The notes: generated from the letters alone by a model not told the origin. 64,000 nucleotides of DNA from Methanothrix soehngenii GP6 (GCF_000204415.1 NC_015416.1:124001-188000); one strand, 5' to 3'; positions 16,836 through 26,930 are shown, counted from the first letter of the stretch. Numbers and translations are program-made.

Positions 16836-17209
16836 GATTGCTTATTCTTAGAGTATAGAATACATACGTCCTTCATTTTACATGGTATCAGCAGGTTAAT
16901 TTTGCCATAATTTAATCTGCAGGCTCATGGTCTGCACTTTAATCCATTCGCGGAGCCATAGCTGAATGATTGGTTTGAATCCCTCTAAAAAAAATGGGAA
17001 TCGACAGAATGCATCTGGTGTCTTCCAGCTCACTCCTAATGCTCATGATGTTATTATTAATGGCGTTGTCCAGCATCTTGCTTTCATTATTTTCTGTCTG
17101 CCTAATGGTTTTATCACTTCAGCCTTTGATCGGAGGAGAATACTAATAACATGGTTTATATAGAACCTCAAACAACGCCTAGATAATAAATCCTTATTGA
17201 GGTATTAAA
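16836..17209. promoter_or_regulatory. Intergenic region before the thermosome gene, with TATA box
   Basis: No convincing gene is seen. A 65-codon frame (16966-17163) has no ribosome site and ends inside the promoter. The thermosome promoter is clear: TTTATATA at 17155-17162, with transcription expected to start near 17185. A GAGG ribosome site at about 17198 precedes the TTG start at 17210. The rest is AT-rich and featureless. Confidence 0.6.
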
Positions 17210-18865
17210 TTGGCAGGACAATTCAGCGGGACCCCTATATTCGTCCTTAGGGAAGGCAGCCAGAGGACTGCGGGAAGAGAAGCGCAGAGATCGAACATCA
17301 TGGCGGCGAAGGCTGTAGCCGGCGCAGTGAGGACCACTCTTGGCCCCAAGGGCATGGACAAGATGATGGTGGACACCATGGGAGATGTGGTCATCACCAA
17401 TGATGGCGTCACTATCCTCAAGGAAATGGATATCGAGCATCCGGCAGCTAAGATGATGGTGGAGATCGCCAAGACCCAGGACACTGAGGTTGGAGACGGC
17501 ACAACCACTGCCGTGATCCTGGCAGGAGAGCTTCTCAAGCAGTCTGAGGAGCTACTGGAGCAGGATATCCATCCCACAGTCATCGCAGCAGGCTACAGAG
17601 CGGCGGCAGATAAATGCATGGAGATCCTCCAGAGCCTGGCCAAAAATGTCACCGCCAATGACCAGGATCTTCTCAATAGCATCGCCATCACTGCCATGAC
17701 CGGCAAAGGCTCTCAGGCCGCCAGGGAGAAGCTCGCCGATATTGCCGTAAGAGCAGTCCAGGCGGTTGTGGATGAGGACGGATCGGTGGACACCGATAAC
17801 ATTACAGTAGAAAAGAAAGTAGGCGGCAGCATATCCGACTCGAAGATCGTGCAGGGTGTGGTCATAGACAAGGATCGTCTCCATCCCAGCATGCCCAAGA
17901 AGGTCACAGATGCGAAAATTGCATTGCTGAACGCTGCGGTGGAGATCGAGAAGACTGAGGTCGATGCCAAGATCCAGATAACCTCTCCCGCCCAGTTGCA
18001 GTCGTTCTTAGATCAGGAAGAGAGCATGCTAAAGGGCATGGTCGACAGGATCGCCGCCACCGGGGCTAATGTGCTCTTCGTCCAGAAAGGGATTGACGAC
18101 CTGGCCCAGCATTATCTCGCCAAGGCCGGAATCTACACTGTACGCCGGGTCAAGAAGAGCGACATGGAGAAGCTGGCTCGGGCCACGGGTGGAAGGGTCG
18201 TCACCAGCCTCCATGAGATCTCAGTGGATGACCTGGGCAAGGCTGGCCTGGTGGAGGAGAGAAAGGTCAGCGATGAGAAGATGACCTTTGTTGAGGACTG
18301 CAACAATCCCAAGTCCGTCTCCATCATCCTTCATGGCGGGACAGAGCACGTGGTCGACGAGCTGGACAGAGCGATGGAGGATGCCCTCCGAGTGGTTGGT
18401 GTGGCAATTGAGGATAAAATGCTGGTTGCCGGCGGCGGAGCGCCAGAGGTGGAACTTGCCTCAAGGCTCAGGTCTTATGCCTCTACTGTGGGCGGCCGTG
18501 AGCAACTGGCCATAGAGTCCTTTGCCAATGCCATGGAGATCATACCCAAGACCCTGGCCGAGAATGCGGGCCTGGATCAGATCGATACTCTAGTGGCACT
18601 GCGCAGCCAGCATGAGAAGGGCGTTATGACCGCAGGCCTGGACATGGATTCCGGCAAGCCGGTGGATATGATGCAGATCGGTGTGGTCGAGCCCCTGAGG
18701 GTTAAGAGCCAGGCCATTAGCTCTGCCGCTGAGGCAGCGGTGATGATCCTGAGGATCGATGATGTCATCGCCTCCAAGTCCGGTGGGCAAGGCGGAATGC
18801 CTGGCGGAATGCCCGGTGGAATGCCCGGAGGCATGCCGGGCGGTATGGGCGGGGACTTCGATTAA
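17210..18865 (+). CDS. Thermosome subunit (group II chaperonin)
   Basis: ATP-driven double-ring protein-folding chaperonin of archaea. Motifs: [14 protein letters not shown] near residue 45, the [16 protein letters not shown] nucleotide loop near residue 95, and [10 protein letters not shown] near residue 408. The C-terminal tail is a GGMP repeat ending in GGDFD. The start is TTG 17210, supported by the GAGG site seven bases upstream and by the conserved beginning ([13 protein letters not shown]). Length of 551 residues is typical. A TATA box 48 bases upstream and a T-run at 18885-18893 frame a single-gene transcript. Only one subunit gene is in the window. Confidence 0.97.
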   Translation: MAGQFSGTPIFVLREGSQRTAGREAQRSNIMAAKAVAGAVRTTLGPKGMDKMMVDTMGDVVITNDGVTILKEMDIEHPAAKMMVEIAKTQDTEVGDGTTTAVILAGELLKQSEELLEQDIHPTVIAAGYRAAADKCMEILQSLAKNVTANDQDLLNSIAITAMTGKGSQAAREKLADIAVRAVQAVVDEDGSVDTDNITVEKKVGGSISDSKIVQGVVIDKDRLHPSMPKKVTDAKIALLNAAVEIEKTEVDAKIQITSPAQLQSFLDQEESMLKGMVDRIAATGANVLFVQKGIDDLAQHYLAKAGIYTVRRVKKSDMEKLARATGGRVVTSLHEISVDDLGKAGLVEERKVSDEKMTFVEDCNNPKSVSIILHGGTEHVVDELDRAMEDALRVVGVAIEDKMLVAGGGAPEVELASRLRSYASTVGGREQLAIESFANAMEIIPKTLAENAGLDQIDTLVALRSQHEKGVMTAGLDMDSGKPVDMMQIGVVEPLRVKSQAISSAAEAAVMILRIDDVIASKSGGQGGMPGGMPGGMPGGMPGGMGGDFD

Positions 18866-18883
18866 GCCCTCAACCTCTCTCTT

Positions 18884-18895
18884 TTTTTTATTCTG
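18884..18895 (+). terminator. Oligo-T terminator after thermosome gene
   Basis: A CTCTCTTTTTTTTATT tract about 20 bases after the thermosome stop. Archaeal RNA polymerase terminates at such T-runs without needing a hairpin. Confidence 0.5.
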
Positions 18896-18997
18896 CAGTC
18901 ACCTTGAAAAAATCTTAAGGCATACTGGTTTTTCATGCTTTATGAATGAGGTGCTTTGGAAGCTTGCAGCTCCCCCTTCGCGACAGCACCAGAAAAA

Positions 18998-19023
18998 TTT
19001 AAAAAAAAGCGGCGAAATGCCGC
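18998..19023 (-). terminator. Hairpin plus T-run terminator of pan
   Basis: Read on the minus strand: GCGGCATTTCGCCGC (six-base stem, three-base loop) followed by eight T residues, 12 bases after the pan stop codon. It is a textbook-like intrinsic terminator shape. Confidence 0.7.
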
Positions 19024-19034
19024 TCAGTGGTTAC

Positions 19035-20270
19035 CTACGAGAACATGCGCAGAGATTCCTCAGATCCATCGATCTCGTCTCCCAGAACCTTTTTGATCCC
19101 TTTATCAAAGTCATCTTTGCTGACGATGGTCGCATTTCTGCGCAGAGCGTTCATGCCTGCCTCTACCGCGATGGATTTAAGGTCTGCGCCGCTCGCCTCA
19201 TCCGTAACTGTGGCGATCTCGGCCAGGTTGACATCCTCTGCCTTCCTCATCTTCCGGGTATGGATCTCCAGTATCTTGAGGCGGCCCACAAGGGATGGCA
19301 TGGGTATCTCGATGATCCTGTCGAAGCGTCCCGGTCTGAGCAGGGCAGGGTCAAGGATATCTATCCTGTTCGTGGCGGCAATGATCCTGATATCTCCCCT
19401 GGTTCTGAAGCCGTCCATCTCCGCCAGAAGCTGCATCATGGTCCTGTTGACCTCTGCGCTTCCAGTGGTCCCATCATGGGTCCTGATGCTTCCCACCGCA
19501 TCGATCTCATCGATGAATATGATGCTTGGCGCCTTTTCCCGGGCCATCTGGAATATATCGCGAACCAGCTGTGCACCTTCGCCGATGAACTTATGCACCA
19601 GTTCCGATCCGGACATGTGAATGAATGTGGCCTTGGATTCGTGGGCCACGGCCTTGGCAAGCATCGTCTTGCCCGTCCCGGGAAGACCGTAGAGTAGCAC
19701 TCCTCTTGGAGGTTCAATTCCTATGTCCTGGAAGATCTCGGGATTGGTTAGGGGAAGCTCGACCGTCTCCCTTACCTCCTGGATCTGAGCCTCCAGGCCT
19801 CCAACCTGATCATAGGATACATCCGGAAGCTCAACCAGCTCCATTACCTTGGCGCGGACATCAACCGAGCGCTCAAGAATGCGAACTACAGTCAGGGAGT
19901 TGTTGATTGCCACCCGGGAGTTTGGCTGGAGTTGTTCCATCATCTCTGGAGCAACCGTTGTGATGAATTCCTGATTGTTTCCGTGCTGTCTCAGCAGGAC
20001 ATAGTCCGGTCCCATCTCAACAACAGTTGCCAGGAACAGAGGCATCCTCTTGAGAAGAAGATTCTCTTTCTTAAGCCGCTCAACCTCACGCAGATACTTT
20101 TTGTTGGCGATTAGGGATTCGAAGAGCTTTGCCCTTACCTCTTCCCGCTCCATCCGGGTGGTTTCCAGCTCTTCTGCGAGGCTCTTTGTATCTGATTCCA
20201 GAGCGGCTATCCTCTTTAGGAATGATTCCTGTATTGTGTCTTGACCAGAGAATGCTGTTGATTCACTCAT
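19035..20270 (-). CDS. pan: Proteasome-activating nucleotidase PAN
   Basis: Hexameric AAA+ ATPase that unfolds substrates and opens the gate of the 20S proteasome. Order of parts: N-terminal coiled coil (about 20-75), OB domain (75-140), AAA+ domain (155-390) with Walker A GLPGTGKT at 195-202 and Walker B IIFIDEIDAVG at 250-260, arginine-finger region LRPGRFDR, and a C-terminal helical domain. The C-terminus is RMFS, so the usual Hb-Tyr-X docking motif is Met-Phe-Ser. Length 411 is usual. Leu replaces the first Pro of the common PPGTGKT. A hairpin terminator follows. Confidence 0.96.
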   Translation of the reverse strand: MSESTAFSGQDTIQESFLKRIAALESDTKSLAEELETTRMEREEVRAKLFESLIANKKYLREVERLKKENLLLKRMPLFLATVVEMGPDYVLLRQHGNNQEFITTVAPEMMEQLQPNSRVAINNSLTVVRILERSVDVRAKVMELVELPDVSYDQVGGLEAQIQEVRETVELPLTNPEIFQDIGIEPPRGVLLYGLPGTGKTMLAKAVAHESKATFIHMSGSELVHKFIGEGAQLVRDIFQMAREKAPSIIFIDEIDAVGSIRTHDGTTGSAEVNRTMMQLLAEMDGFRTRGDIRIIAATNRIDILDPALLRPGRFDRIIEIPMPSLVGRLKILEIHTRKMRKAEDVNLAEIATVTDEASGADLKSIAVEAGMNALRRNATIVSKDDFDKGIKKVLGDEIDGSEESLRMFS

Positions 20271-20351
20271 ATAATCAGGGACTGAGTTTTCAAGGCTTAT
20301 AAATTCATCTCTGAAGGAGGCTAGGGGATTATTGAAAATCGCTGCGCCTTT

Positions 20352-20672
20352 TTAAGATCCTTTGCTTTCCTTTGAGACCTCTTTTTTGGCCATCTGCAGC
20401 CGCTGTTTTGCAGTATATCCGGTCGCTTTTTCCAAAAAATTTCGGAAGCGCTTGTTGGTGTCCAGGATCTGATCGTCTTTTGCGTCCGAATACGATTCAG
20501 TGGTGACATTGAGCTTCTTATTATTGATCGATACCTGGATGCTTTTCAGGGCGCCAAAGGAGAGCGAGAGCATTCCGTCCAACTCTTTTATCTCTGCGGG
20601 GAACTCCTCTTCCAGAACCTTTCTGATTCTCTCCATGTCGGGCTTGAATCCGCGCTTGAATGAGTAATCCAT
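20352..20672 (-). CDS. Small conserved archaeal protein (DUF5611-like)
   Basis: A 106-residue protein beginning MDYSFKRGFKPDMERIRKVL, with a beta-strand-rich centre (LSLSFGALKSIQVSINNKKL) and a basic C-terminal helix (FLEKATGYTAKQRLQMAKK). I recognise it as a short euryarchaeal family, probably DUF5611, with no assigned function. It sits 82 bases upstream of pan on the same strand and may share its transcript. The positive C-terminal helix would suit nucleic-acid binding, but that is a guess. Confidence 0.62.
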   Translation of the reverse strand: MDYSFKRGFKPDMERIRKVLEEEFPAEIKELDGMLSLSFGALKSIQVSINNKKLNVTTESYSDAKDDQILDTNKRFRNFLEKATGYTAKQRLQMAKKEVSKESKGS

Positions 20673-20800
20673 GTGAGAAGGTGAATTCTGATCGAGTAAT
20701 AATGTTTCGAGCCGTTTTGCCCAATGCCCCTTAAAAAAGAGCGCTCATCCTCCCATCTCAGGAGGAAAAGCGGGTGATGTTCTCACTGATGCATCCATAT

Positions 20801-22051
20801 TTAGATGCAAGCGTATCTTGCTGCCTCGCCCAGATCTTCCTGGATTCTTAGGAGCTGGTTGTACTTGGCCGTCCTCTCGGAACGGGCGGGAGCGCCAGTC
20901 TTCAGCAGCTCGCAGCCTAAGGCCACTGCCACATCTGCCAGAGCGGAGTCCTCTGTCTCTGCAGAGCGATGGGATGCCATGACCTTCCATCCAGAGCGGA
21001 AGGACATCCGAGCAGCGTCAAAGGCCTCGGATACCGTTCCGATCTGGTTAAGCTTGAGAAGCAGTGCATTGCCGGCACACATCTTGATTCCCTTCTCCAG
21101 GCGCTTGATGTTGGTGACGTACAGGTCGTCTCCCACTATGATCGTTCCCGGAAGCTTGGCAGTGAGGCGGGCGAAGTCATCATAAGCCTCTTCCTCGAAG
21201 GGATCCTCCAGCAAAATGATGGGATAGGTATTGACCAGATCCACGTAATAATCTATGAGCTCGCCAGGTGAGAGCCTGTTTCCGTCCACAGAGTAGCCGC
21301 CCTCCATATAGAAGCTTGAGGCAGCAGCATCGAGGCCGATCTTGATCTCATCTCCGTAACCTGATACGTCAAAGGCGCTCATGATGGCGTCCAGGGCATC
21401 TCGGGTCTTGATGAGAGGTGGTGCATAGCCTCCCTCGTATCCTACGTTCGTCGCCCCCACGCCGTATTTCCCTTGCAGGATCTTTCCCAGAGCATGGTAG
21501 GTCTCGGCGGCCATGCGCAGGCCCTCGCTGAAGGTCTTGGCCCCGGTGGGTTGGATCATGAACTCCTGGATGGATAGCTCGTTTCCGGCATGCTTGCCCC
21601 CGTTAAGAACGTTGAAAGAGGGGATGGGAAGAGTTACGGTATTCACTCCGCCCAGGTATTTGTAGAGCGGCACCCCAGAGGACATTGCCGCCGCCTTTGC
21701 CATAGCTATTGAGACTCCCAAGATGGAATTGGCGCCCAGATTGGCCTTGTTCGCGGTTCCGTCCATATTTATCATGAGATCATCGATCTCCCTTTGGCAG
21801 GAGGCATCCATGCCCAAAAGCTCAGGAGCGATCACCTCATTCACATTCTTGACCGCCTTCAGGACGCCTTTTCCGTCGTACCTGTCGCCGCCATCCCTGA
21901 GCTCCAGGGCCTCGTGAGTGCCTGTAGATGCGCCCGAAGGCACAGCCGCCCGTCCAAAGCCACAGCAGGTGTAGACATCGACCTCGACGGTCGGATTGCC
22001 TCGTGAATCAAGTATCTCACGAGCATGAATCTTCTCGATCTCGAATGACAT
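20801..22051 (-). CDS. eno: Enolase
   Basis: Interconverts 2-phosphoglycerate and phosphoenolpyruvate. Motifs: ARE(I)LDSRGNPTVEVDV, PSGASTGTHEALELRDGG, LLLKLNQIGTVSEA, SHRSAETED and KTGAPARSERTAKYNQLLRI. I start at ATG 22051, giving 416 residues as is usual; the frame running to 22150 adds 33 unconserved residues. The common SHRSGETED has Ala for Gly. The divergent CDF transporter gene begins about 130-160 bases away. Confidence 0.96.
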   Translation of the reverse strand: MSFEIEKIHAREILDSRGNPTVEVDVYTCCGFGRAAVPSGASTGTHEALELRDGGDRYDGKGVLKAVKNVNEVIAPELLGMDASCQREIDDLMINMDGTANKANLGANSILGVSIAMAKAAAMSSGVPLYKYLGGVNTVTLPIPSFNVLNGGKHAGNELSIQEFMIQPTGAKTFSEGLRMAAETYHALGKILQGKYGVGATNVGYEGGYAPPLIKTRDALDAIMSAFDVSGYGDEIKIGLDAAASSFYMEGGYSVDGNRLSPGELIDYYVDLVNTYPIILLEDPFEEEAYDDFARLTAKLPGTIIVGDDLYVTNIKRLEKGIKMCAGNALLLKLNQIGTVSEAFDAARMSFRSGWKVMASHRSAETEDSALADVAVALGCELLKTGAPARSERTAKYNQLLRIQEDLGEAARYACI

Positions 22052-22157
22052 CGTATACCACAACCGGTAGTTTGCAGATCTATTTATTAAAGTTAGCGTG
22101 CCCTGAATCAGCAGCCGAAGTTCTTTGCCGGATCGGCTATAAAGGCCCACAAGATAC

Positions 22158-22167
22158 TCTTATATAA
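22158..22167 (+). promoter_or_regulatory. TATA box of the CDF transporter gene
   Basis: TCTTATATAA in the enolase/CDF divergent region. A start of transcription about 25 bases downstream (near 22187) would lie after ATG 22179 but 25 bases before ATG 22212, which decides the start chosen for the transporter. Confidence 0.5.
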
Positions 22168-22211
22168 CATCGGAAAGGATGAACGGTCAACTGCAATTCG
22201 TGGAAACAATC

Positions 22212-23240
22212 ATGGGAAACGGTATTGAAGACAGAGACAGACGCAAGAAGAACGTGGCTCTTCTTTCTGTGTTTTCCAACACGAGCTTGGTTTTTCTCAA
22301 GATCATCGTCGGGATGATGATCGGCTCCGTCTCCGTCATCTCTGAGGCGATCCACTCCGGTATGGACTTGATCGCTGCAGTTATCGCTTTCTTTGCCGTC
22401 AAGACATCTGCCAAGCCAGCTGATGAGGATCATCCCTTTGGGCACGGAAAGGTCGAGAATATCTCCGGGACAGCGGAGGCATTGCTGATTCTCATTGCCG
22501 CCGGTTGGATAATCTATGAGGCCATCGGCAGGCTGAGAAATCCTGTGCCACTGGATGAGCCGGCATTGGGGTTGGCAGTGATGCTGGTCTCGGTAGCGGC
22601 CAACATATTCGTATCTCGCAAGCTCTTCATTGTCGGCGAGGAGACCGACTCCATCGCCCTGAAGGCCGATGCCTGGCACTTGAGAACAGATGTCTATACC
22701 TCATTAGGAGTACTGGCAGGGCTCTTGATCATCGTTCTTGGAGGTTACATCTCACCGAGCACAAATCTGCAATGGGTAGATCCCATAGCAGCGATAGTAG
22801 TAGCATTGCACATCGCCCGTACCTCATATCATCTGATCCTCGAATCGGCCCGGGACCTCATAGACTTCGGCCTCCCAAATGATGAGATAGAGGAAGTGAG
22901 AAGGCATATAGCTGCCTTTGCCCCAACGGTGAGAGGAGTCCACAGGCTTCGTACGAGAAAGGCAGGCGGAAACCGGTTCGTTGAATTTCATCTGCGGGTG
23001 GATTCATCCATGTCCGTAGATGAGTCGCATCGTATTACCGACATGATCGCATGTGCAATCAAGCAGCATTACCCGGGAACCACAGTCACCATCCACATCG
23101 AGCCCTGCAATTGCGCCAAAGCGACCGCGGGATCATGTGGCTGTCTGCTCTCAGAAGAGGCAAGGCGAGAGCTCAATTCCAAAGGACTGGTAAAGATAAC
23201 AGCACCCAAATTGGAGACCAGTGATGCAGATAGAGATTGA
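22212..23240 (+). CDS. Cation diffusion facilitator (CDF) family metal transporter
   Basis: Exports divalent metals (Zn, Fe, Mn or Co) by proton antiport across the cell membrane. About six membrane segments are visible. Metal-site motifs are SEAIHSGMDL on TM2 and ADAWHLRTDVYTS on TM5 (His-x3-Asp in both), the Zn/Cd-type pattern rather than the Mn-type DxxxD. DHPFGHGKVE marks the loop after TM2. The C-terminal cytoplasmic dimer domain includes HRLRTRKAGGNRFVEFHL, and the tail is Cys-rich (CNCAKATAGSCGC), perhaps sensing metal. An upstream ATG at 22179 would add 11 residues but is too close to the TATA box. Confidence 0.9.
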   Translation: MGNGIEDRDRRKKNVALLSVFSNTSLVFLKIIVGMMIGSVSVISEAIHSGMDLIAAVIAFFAVKTSAKPADEDHPFGHGKVENISGTAEALLILIAAGWIIYEAIGRLRNPVPLDEPALGLAVMLVSVAANIFVSRKLFIVGEETDSIALKADAWHLRTDVYTSLGVLAGLLIIVLGGYISPSTNLQWVDPIAAIVVALHIARTSYHLILESARDLIDFGLPNDEIEEVRRHIAAFAPTVRGVHRLRTRKAGGNRFVEFHLRVDSSMSVDESHRITDMIACAIKQHYPGTTVTIHIEPCNCAKATAGSCGCLLSEEARRELNSKGLVKITAPKLETSDADRD

Positions 23241-23279
23241 ATCATCTATGCGGGAGAAAAGCAGCAGAGGGTTCATGGC

Positions 23280-23729
23280 ATGTTCAAGAAGATAATGGTA
23301 GCAACTGATGGATCCCAGACCAGCATACGGACCGCTGAGCTTGCGGTTGACCTGGCCAGGCTCTCTGGGGGATCGATCATCGCCATTTATGTGGTGGATA
23401 TTTATCGTCTGGCCCATCTTCCCGGTTATGCCGCCTTTCCCAGCCTGAGCAGCAGGCTGATGGAGCTTATGCAGAGAGAGGGAGAGCTGGCCATTTCTGA
23501 GGTAGAGAATATGGCATGCGATGCAGGCGTGCCTTTCAGCAGTATCATTGCGGAGGGAGATCCCAGCCAGGAAATTGTCAAGAGATCGCATAAGTCCGGC
23601 GCAGATCTGCTGGTTTTAGGCAGAATTGGACGGAGCGATCTGGAGAAGATTCTGCTTGGCTGCGTTGCAGAAAAGGTGGTGCGTCATTCTAAAATTCCCG
23701 TTCTCATAGTACCGGCAGTCCGCAAGTGA
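23280..23729 (+). CDS. Universal stress protein (UspA family)
   Basis: Single Usp domain of 149 residues. The N-terminal strand (IMVATDGSQTSIRTAELAVD) and the C-terminal ATP-type loop GRIGRSDLEKILLGCVAEKV are clear, with GxxG-x9-G present but Cys in place of the usual Ser/Thr after it. The ending IPVLIVP is typical. It follows the CDF gene by 39 bases and may be co-transcribed. A decayed TnpB begins right after its stop. The exact stress role is unknown; a similar protein is encoded at 33256-33693. Confidence 0.9.
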   Translation: MFKKIMVATDGSQTSIRTAELAVDLARLSGGSIIAIYVVDIYRLAHLPGYAAFPSLSSRLMELMQREGELAISEVENMACDAGVPFSSIIAEGDPSQEIVKRSHKSGADLLVLGRIGRSDLEKILLGCVAEKVVRHSKIPVLIVPAVRK

Positions 23730-23762
23730 TCGAATCGTCAATGTGGGAAGATCGCTTAAGCC

Positions 23763-24594
23763 ATTCAAGGAAACTATTTCAAGGGCAGAGGTCGATATGA
23801 CTCGTTCACCTATCCTCAGAAAGGGTTCAAGGTCGATTCTGGAAAGGATGTATCTTTCCAAGATCGGGGATATCAAGATCAAGCTCCACCGGCCCATTGA
23901 AGGCAAGATCAAACGGCTAACTGTTCGCTGGGCAGCAACTGGGAAATGGTATGCGTGTTTCTCAGTAGGCCAGGAAGATCTACCCAAACCGCCCTGGAAA
24001 GACGGCTCTCTGGTGGGCGTAGATGTCGGTTTAGAGTCCTTTGCCACCCTCTCCAATGGCGAGAAGATAGCTAATCCTCGATTCTTCCGAGAAGAAGAGC
24101 ACGAGTTAGCCAGAGTTCAAAGAATACTATCTAGAGCTCCTAAAGGCACGCCAGAGCGCAAGAAAGCCCTTGAGATTGTTGAGCGAGTCCATGAGCGAAT
24201 AGCAAATAAGCGATATGAATTTGCTCATCAGATCAGCAACCAGTTAGTCAATCGATATGGCCTAATCGCATTTGAAGATCTCAATATAAAAGGCATGATG
24301 CAAAACCACAACCTAGCCAAAAGCATTGGAGATGTGGCTTGGAATATGCTTGTGACTCTGACCTCGTACAAGGCTGCAAGTGCTGGTTCGATGGTAGTCC
24401 TGGTAGATCCAAGAAATACGTCAAAGATGTGTTCTAGGTGTGGCATTCTGGTTCAAAAAGATCTATCTGAGCGAGTCCATAATTGTACTCAATGCGGGCT
24501 TTCGATAGATGGAGACTGGAACGCGGCGATCAACATACACAGATTGGGACTACAATCTGTCGGTATTCAATCCGTCCAAGCCCGTCCCCTTTAG
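23763..24594 (+). pseudogene. tnpB: Decayed TnpB (IS1341/IS605 OrfB type)
   Basis: Relic of an RNA-guided TnpB nuclease gene. Compared with the intact copy at 43728-44828, about 100 N-terminal residues are missing. The match starts in frame 0 at about 23763 (NYFKGRGRYDSFTYPQKGFK) and shifts to frame 1 near 23850 (YLSKIGDIKIKLHRPIEG). The RuvC motifs GVDVG, FEDLNIK and the final DGDWNAA remain, as do the CSRCG/CTQCG zinc pairs. The gene is therefore broken at its 5' end and by a frameshift. It is directly followed by a right-end hairpin. Confidence 0.88.
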
Positions 24595-24610
24595 GGGCGG
24601 GAGGAGTCAC
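24579..24610 (+). other. TnpB element right end with hairpin
   Basis: Hairpin CCCGTCCCC-TTTA-GGGGCGGG overlapping the last codons of the tnpB relic, then GAGGAGTCAC. The intact element at 43696 ends in the same way (hairpin, then GTGGTCAC). In IS605-type elements this region forms the scaffold of the guide RNA and the bases just after it (24611 onward) act as the guide. Confidence 0.65.
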
Positions 24611-24837
24611 GATTATTAGGTGATAGCAATTCTTAAATAACCTTCGCACCTTATTTATGGCAATGGTTAGGGAAATCTCATAACCGGGGAAAAAACCGAA
24701 TAAAAAAGATTGCTAGCTGATTTTCATCAAAATCGCTGATCCCCGGGGCAGATCAATCATGAACTTCTTGGCTGTGGGCCAATGCTTCCTGCTATCTGCT
24801 CAGGCGCAAAGGGATTGAACCTCAGGAGAGAATAGTT
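24595..24837. promoter_or_regulatory. Intergenic region before catalase
   Basis: After the TnpB right end (to 24610) there is AT-rich DNA without a gene, including TTCTTAAATAACC at about 24630 and ACCGAATAAAAAAGATTG at about 24697. It must hold the catalase promoter. No regulator site can be named. GGAGAG at about 24826 is the catalase ribosome site. Confidence 0.4.
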
Positions 24838-26307
24838 ATGCCAGATAAAAAAAAGGATAAGAAGCTGACCACAAATGTCGGTGCACCAGTGGCCGACAAC
24901 CAGAATGTATTGACTGCAGGACAACGCGGACCGATGCTTCTTCAGGATGTATGGTACCTGGAAAAGCTCGCCCATTTCGACCGGGAGGTAATTCCTGAGA
25001 GAAGGATGCATGCCAAGGGCTCAGGTGCCTATGGAACATTCACTGTTACCCATGACATAACCAGGTTTACCAGAGCTATGATCTTCTCGAAGATCGGCAA
25101 GAAGACCGATCTGTTTGCACGCTTTTCCACAGTAGCCGGTGAGAGGGGGGCAGCAGATGCCGAGAGAGACATCCGCGGCTTTGCCGTCAAGTTCTACACC
25201 GAGGAGGGCAACTGGGACCTGGTGGGAAATAACACCCCTGTCTTCTTCCTGAGAGATCCTCTCAAGTTCCCTGACCTGAACCACGCCATTAAGCGCGACC
25301 CGAAGACGGGCATGCGCAGCGCCAAGAACAACTGGGACTTCTGGACCTCTCTTCCTGAGGCTCTGCACCAGGTGACAATCACCATGAGCGATCGGGGTAT
25401 CCCTTACTCCTTCCGCCACATGCATGGATTTGGCAGCCATACCTTCAGCATGATCAATACCAAGAACGAGAGGGTCTGGGTGAAGTTCCACTGGGTAACC
25501 CAGCAGGGAATCAAGAACCTGACCGATGCCGAGGCGGAGGCGATCATAGCCAAGGATCGGGAGAGCCATCAACGCGATCTATTCGATAGCATTGAGAAGG
25601 GAGACTATCCTCGCTGGAAGCTGTTCATCCAGGTAATGCCCGAGAAGGAGGCACAGACCGTTCCCTATCACCCCTTCGACCTGACCAAGGTCTGGTACCA
25701 TGGAGACTATCCGCTTATCGAGGTGGGGGTAATGGAGCTCAACCGCAATCCAGAGAACTTCTTTGCCGAGGTAGAGCAGGCGGCATTCAATCCGGCCAAT
25801 ATAGTTCCCGGCATAGGCTTCTCTCCGGACAGGATGTTGCAGGGCAGGCTGTTCTCCTATGGCGATGCCCAGCGCTACCGCCTGGGTGTGAACCACCATC
25901 TGATTCCAGTCAACCGGGCCCGCTGTCCCACCAATATATACCACCGCGATGGGATGATGAGGGTGGATGACAATCAGGGATGCACCCTGGCTTATGAGCC
26001 CAACAGCTATGGAGAGTGGCAGGAGCAGCCGGAGTATCGTGAGCCGCCTTTAGAGCTGAAAGGAGAGGCATATCACTGGGATTTCCGGAAAGACGATGAC
26101 GATTACTACACCCAGCCCGGCAAGCTCTTCCGCCTGATGAAGCCGGAGCAGCAGCAGGCCTTGTTTGAGAACACCGCTCGCGCCATGGGAGATGCTCCTA
26201 AAATGATCAAGATCCGCCATATAGGCAATTGCTATAAGGCCGATCCAGCCTACGGCGAAGGCGTGGCCAGGGCTCTTGGCATATCCATGAGCGAGGTTCC
26301 CAAGTAG
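24838..26307 (+). CDS. kat: Heme catalase (monofunctional)
   Basis: Decomposes hydrogen peroxide to water and oxygen in the cytoplasm. The active-site motif [18 protein letters not shown] places the distal His at residue 58, the essential Asn lies in VGNNTPVFF near residue 131, and the heme-ligand Tyr is in [14 protein letters not shown] near residue 340. The 489-residue length fits small-subunit catalases. The ribosome site GGAG is eight to ten bases before the ATG. The rubrerythrin gene follows by less than 50 bases, so the pair forms an oxygen-defence operon. Catalases occur in some, not all, methanogens. Confidence 0.97.
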   Translation: MPDKKKDKKLTTNVGAPVADNQNVLTAGQRGPMLLQDVWYLEKLAHFDREVIPERRMHAKGSGAYGTFTVTHDITRFTRAMIFSKIGKKTDLFARFSTVAGERGAADAERDIRGFAVKFYTEEGNWDLVGNNTPVFFLRDPLKFPDLNHAIKRDPKTGMRSAKNNWDFWTSLPEALHQVTITMSDRGIPYSFRHMHGFGSHTFSMINTKNERVWVKFHWVTQQGIKNLTDAEAEAIIAKDRESHQRDLFDSIEKGDYPRWKLFIQVMPEKEAQTVPYHPFDLTKVWYHGDYPLIEVGVMELNRNPENFFAEVEQAAFNPANIVPGIGFSPDRMLQGRLFSYGDAQRYRLGVNHHLIPVNRARCPTNIYHRDGMMRVDDNQGCTLAYEPNSYGEWQEQPEYREPPLELKGEAYHWDFRKDDDDYYTQPGKLFRLMKPEQQQALFENTARAMGDAPKMIKIRHIGNCYKADPAYGEGVARALGISMSEVPK

Positions 26308-26354
26308 ATCGAATTGAATTAAAATTGATATCAAGATTAATCGGAGATGAGAGA

Positions 26355-26930
26355 TTGAAGAGTCTTAAAGGCACACAGACAGAGAAGAATTTGTTGCTCT
26401 CCTTTGCAGGAGAATCGCAGGCCAGGAACAGATACTCCTATTTTGGCTCCCAGGCCAAGAAGGAAGGCTACGAGCAGATTGCGGCAATATTCCTTGATAC
26501 GGCAGACAATGAGAAGGAGCACGCCAAGGTCTTCTTCAAGCTGCTGGAAGGAGGTGAGCTGGAGATTAACGGCTCATTCCCGGCTGGCGTGATCGGGGAT
26601 ACCAAGGCCAACCTTATGGAGGCGGCCGAGGGAGAGAAGTTCGAGAACACCAAGATGTATCCCCAGTTTGCCGCCACGGCAGACAAAGAGGGCTTCCCGG
26701 AGATAGCTGAGAAGTTCAGAAATGTCTGCAAGGTGGAAAAAGGCCATGAGGACAGATACCGGGCTCTGCTGAAGAATGTAGAAGAGGGCAAGGTCTTCAA
26801 GAAGGATACCAAAGTGGCCTGGAGATGCCGAAACTGCGGATACATCCATGAAGGCACCGAGGCTCCAGATGAGTGCCCGGCATGCGCTCATGAGCAGGCT
26901 TACTTCGAGCTGATGGCCAAGAACTATTGA
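26355..26930 (+). CDS. Rubrerythrin
   Basis: Di-iron peroxidase of anaerobes. The N-terminal ferritin-like domain carries the Glu/His ligands ([25 protein letters not shown] and [12 protein letters not shown]), and the C-terminal rubredoxin domain has CRNCGY and [14 protein letters not shown] start it at TTG 26355, where GGAGATGAGAGA gives a good ribosome site and the product begins [14 protein letters not shown], the family's usual start (191 residues). The ATG at 26325 would add ten unconserved residues. It is coupled to catalase. Confidence 0.95.
   Translation: MKSLKGTQTEKNLLLSFAGESQARNRYSYFGSQAKKEGYEQIAAIFLDTADNEKEHAKVFFKLLEGGELEINGSFPAGVIGDTKANLMEAAEGEKFENTKMYPQFAATADKEGFPEIAEKFRNVCKVEKGHEDRYRALLKNVEEGKVFKKDTKVAWRCRNCGYIHEGTEAPDECPACAHEQAYFELMAKNY

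Noticed and set aside
16966-17163. 65-codon frame before the thermosome gene
   Set aside because: No ribosome site, ends in the thermosome TATA box, and has no family resemblance.
18779-18850. GGMP-coding repeats at the thermosome 3' end as a possible unstable repeat
   Set aside because: A Gly-Met-rich tail is a normal feature of group II chaperonins.
18759-19697. 312-codon plus-strand frame across the thermosome end and pan
   Set aside because: It overlaps two certain genes and a terminator; the protein is random-looking.
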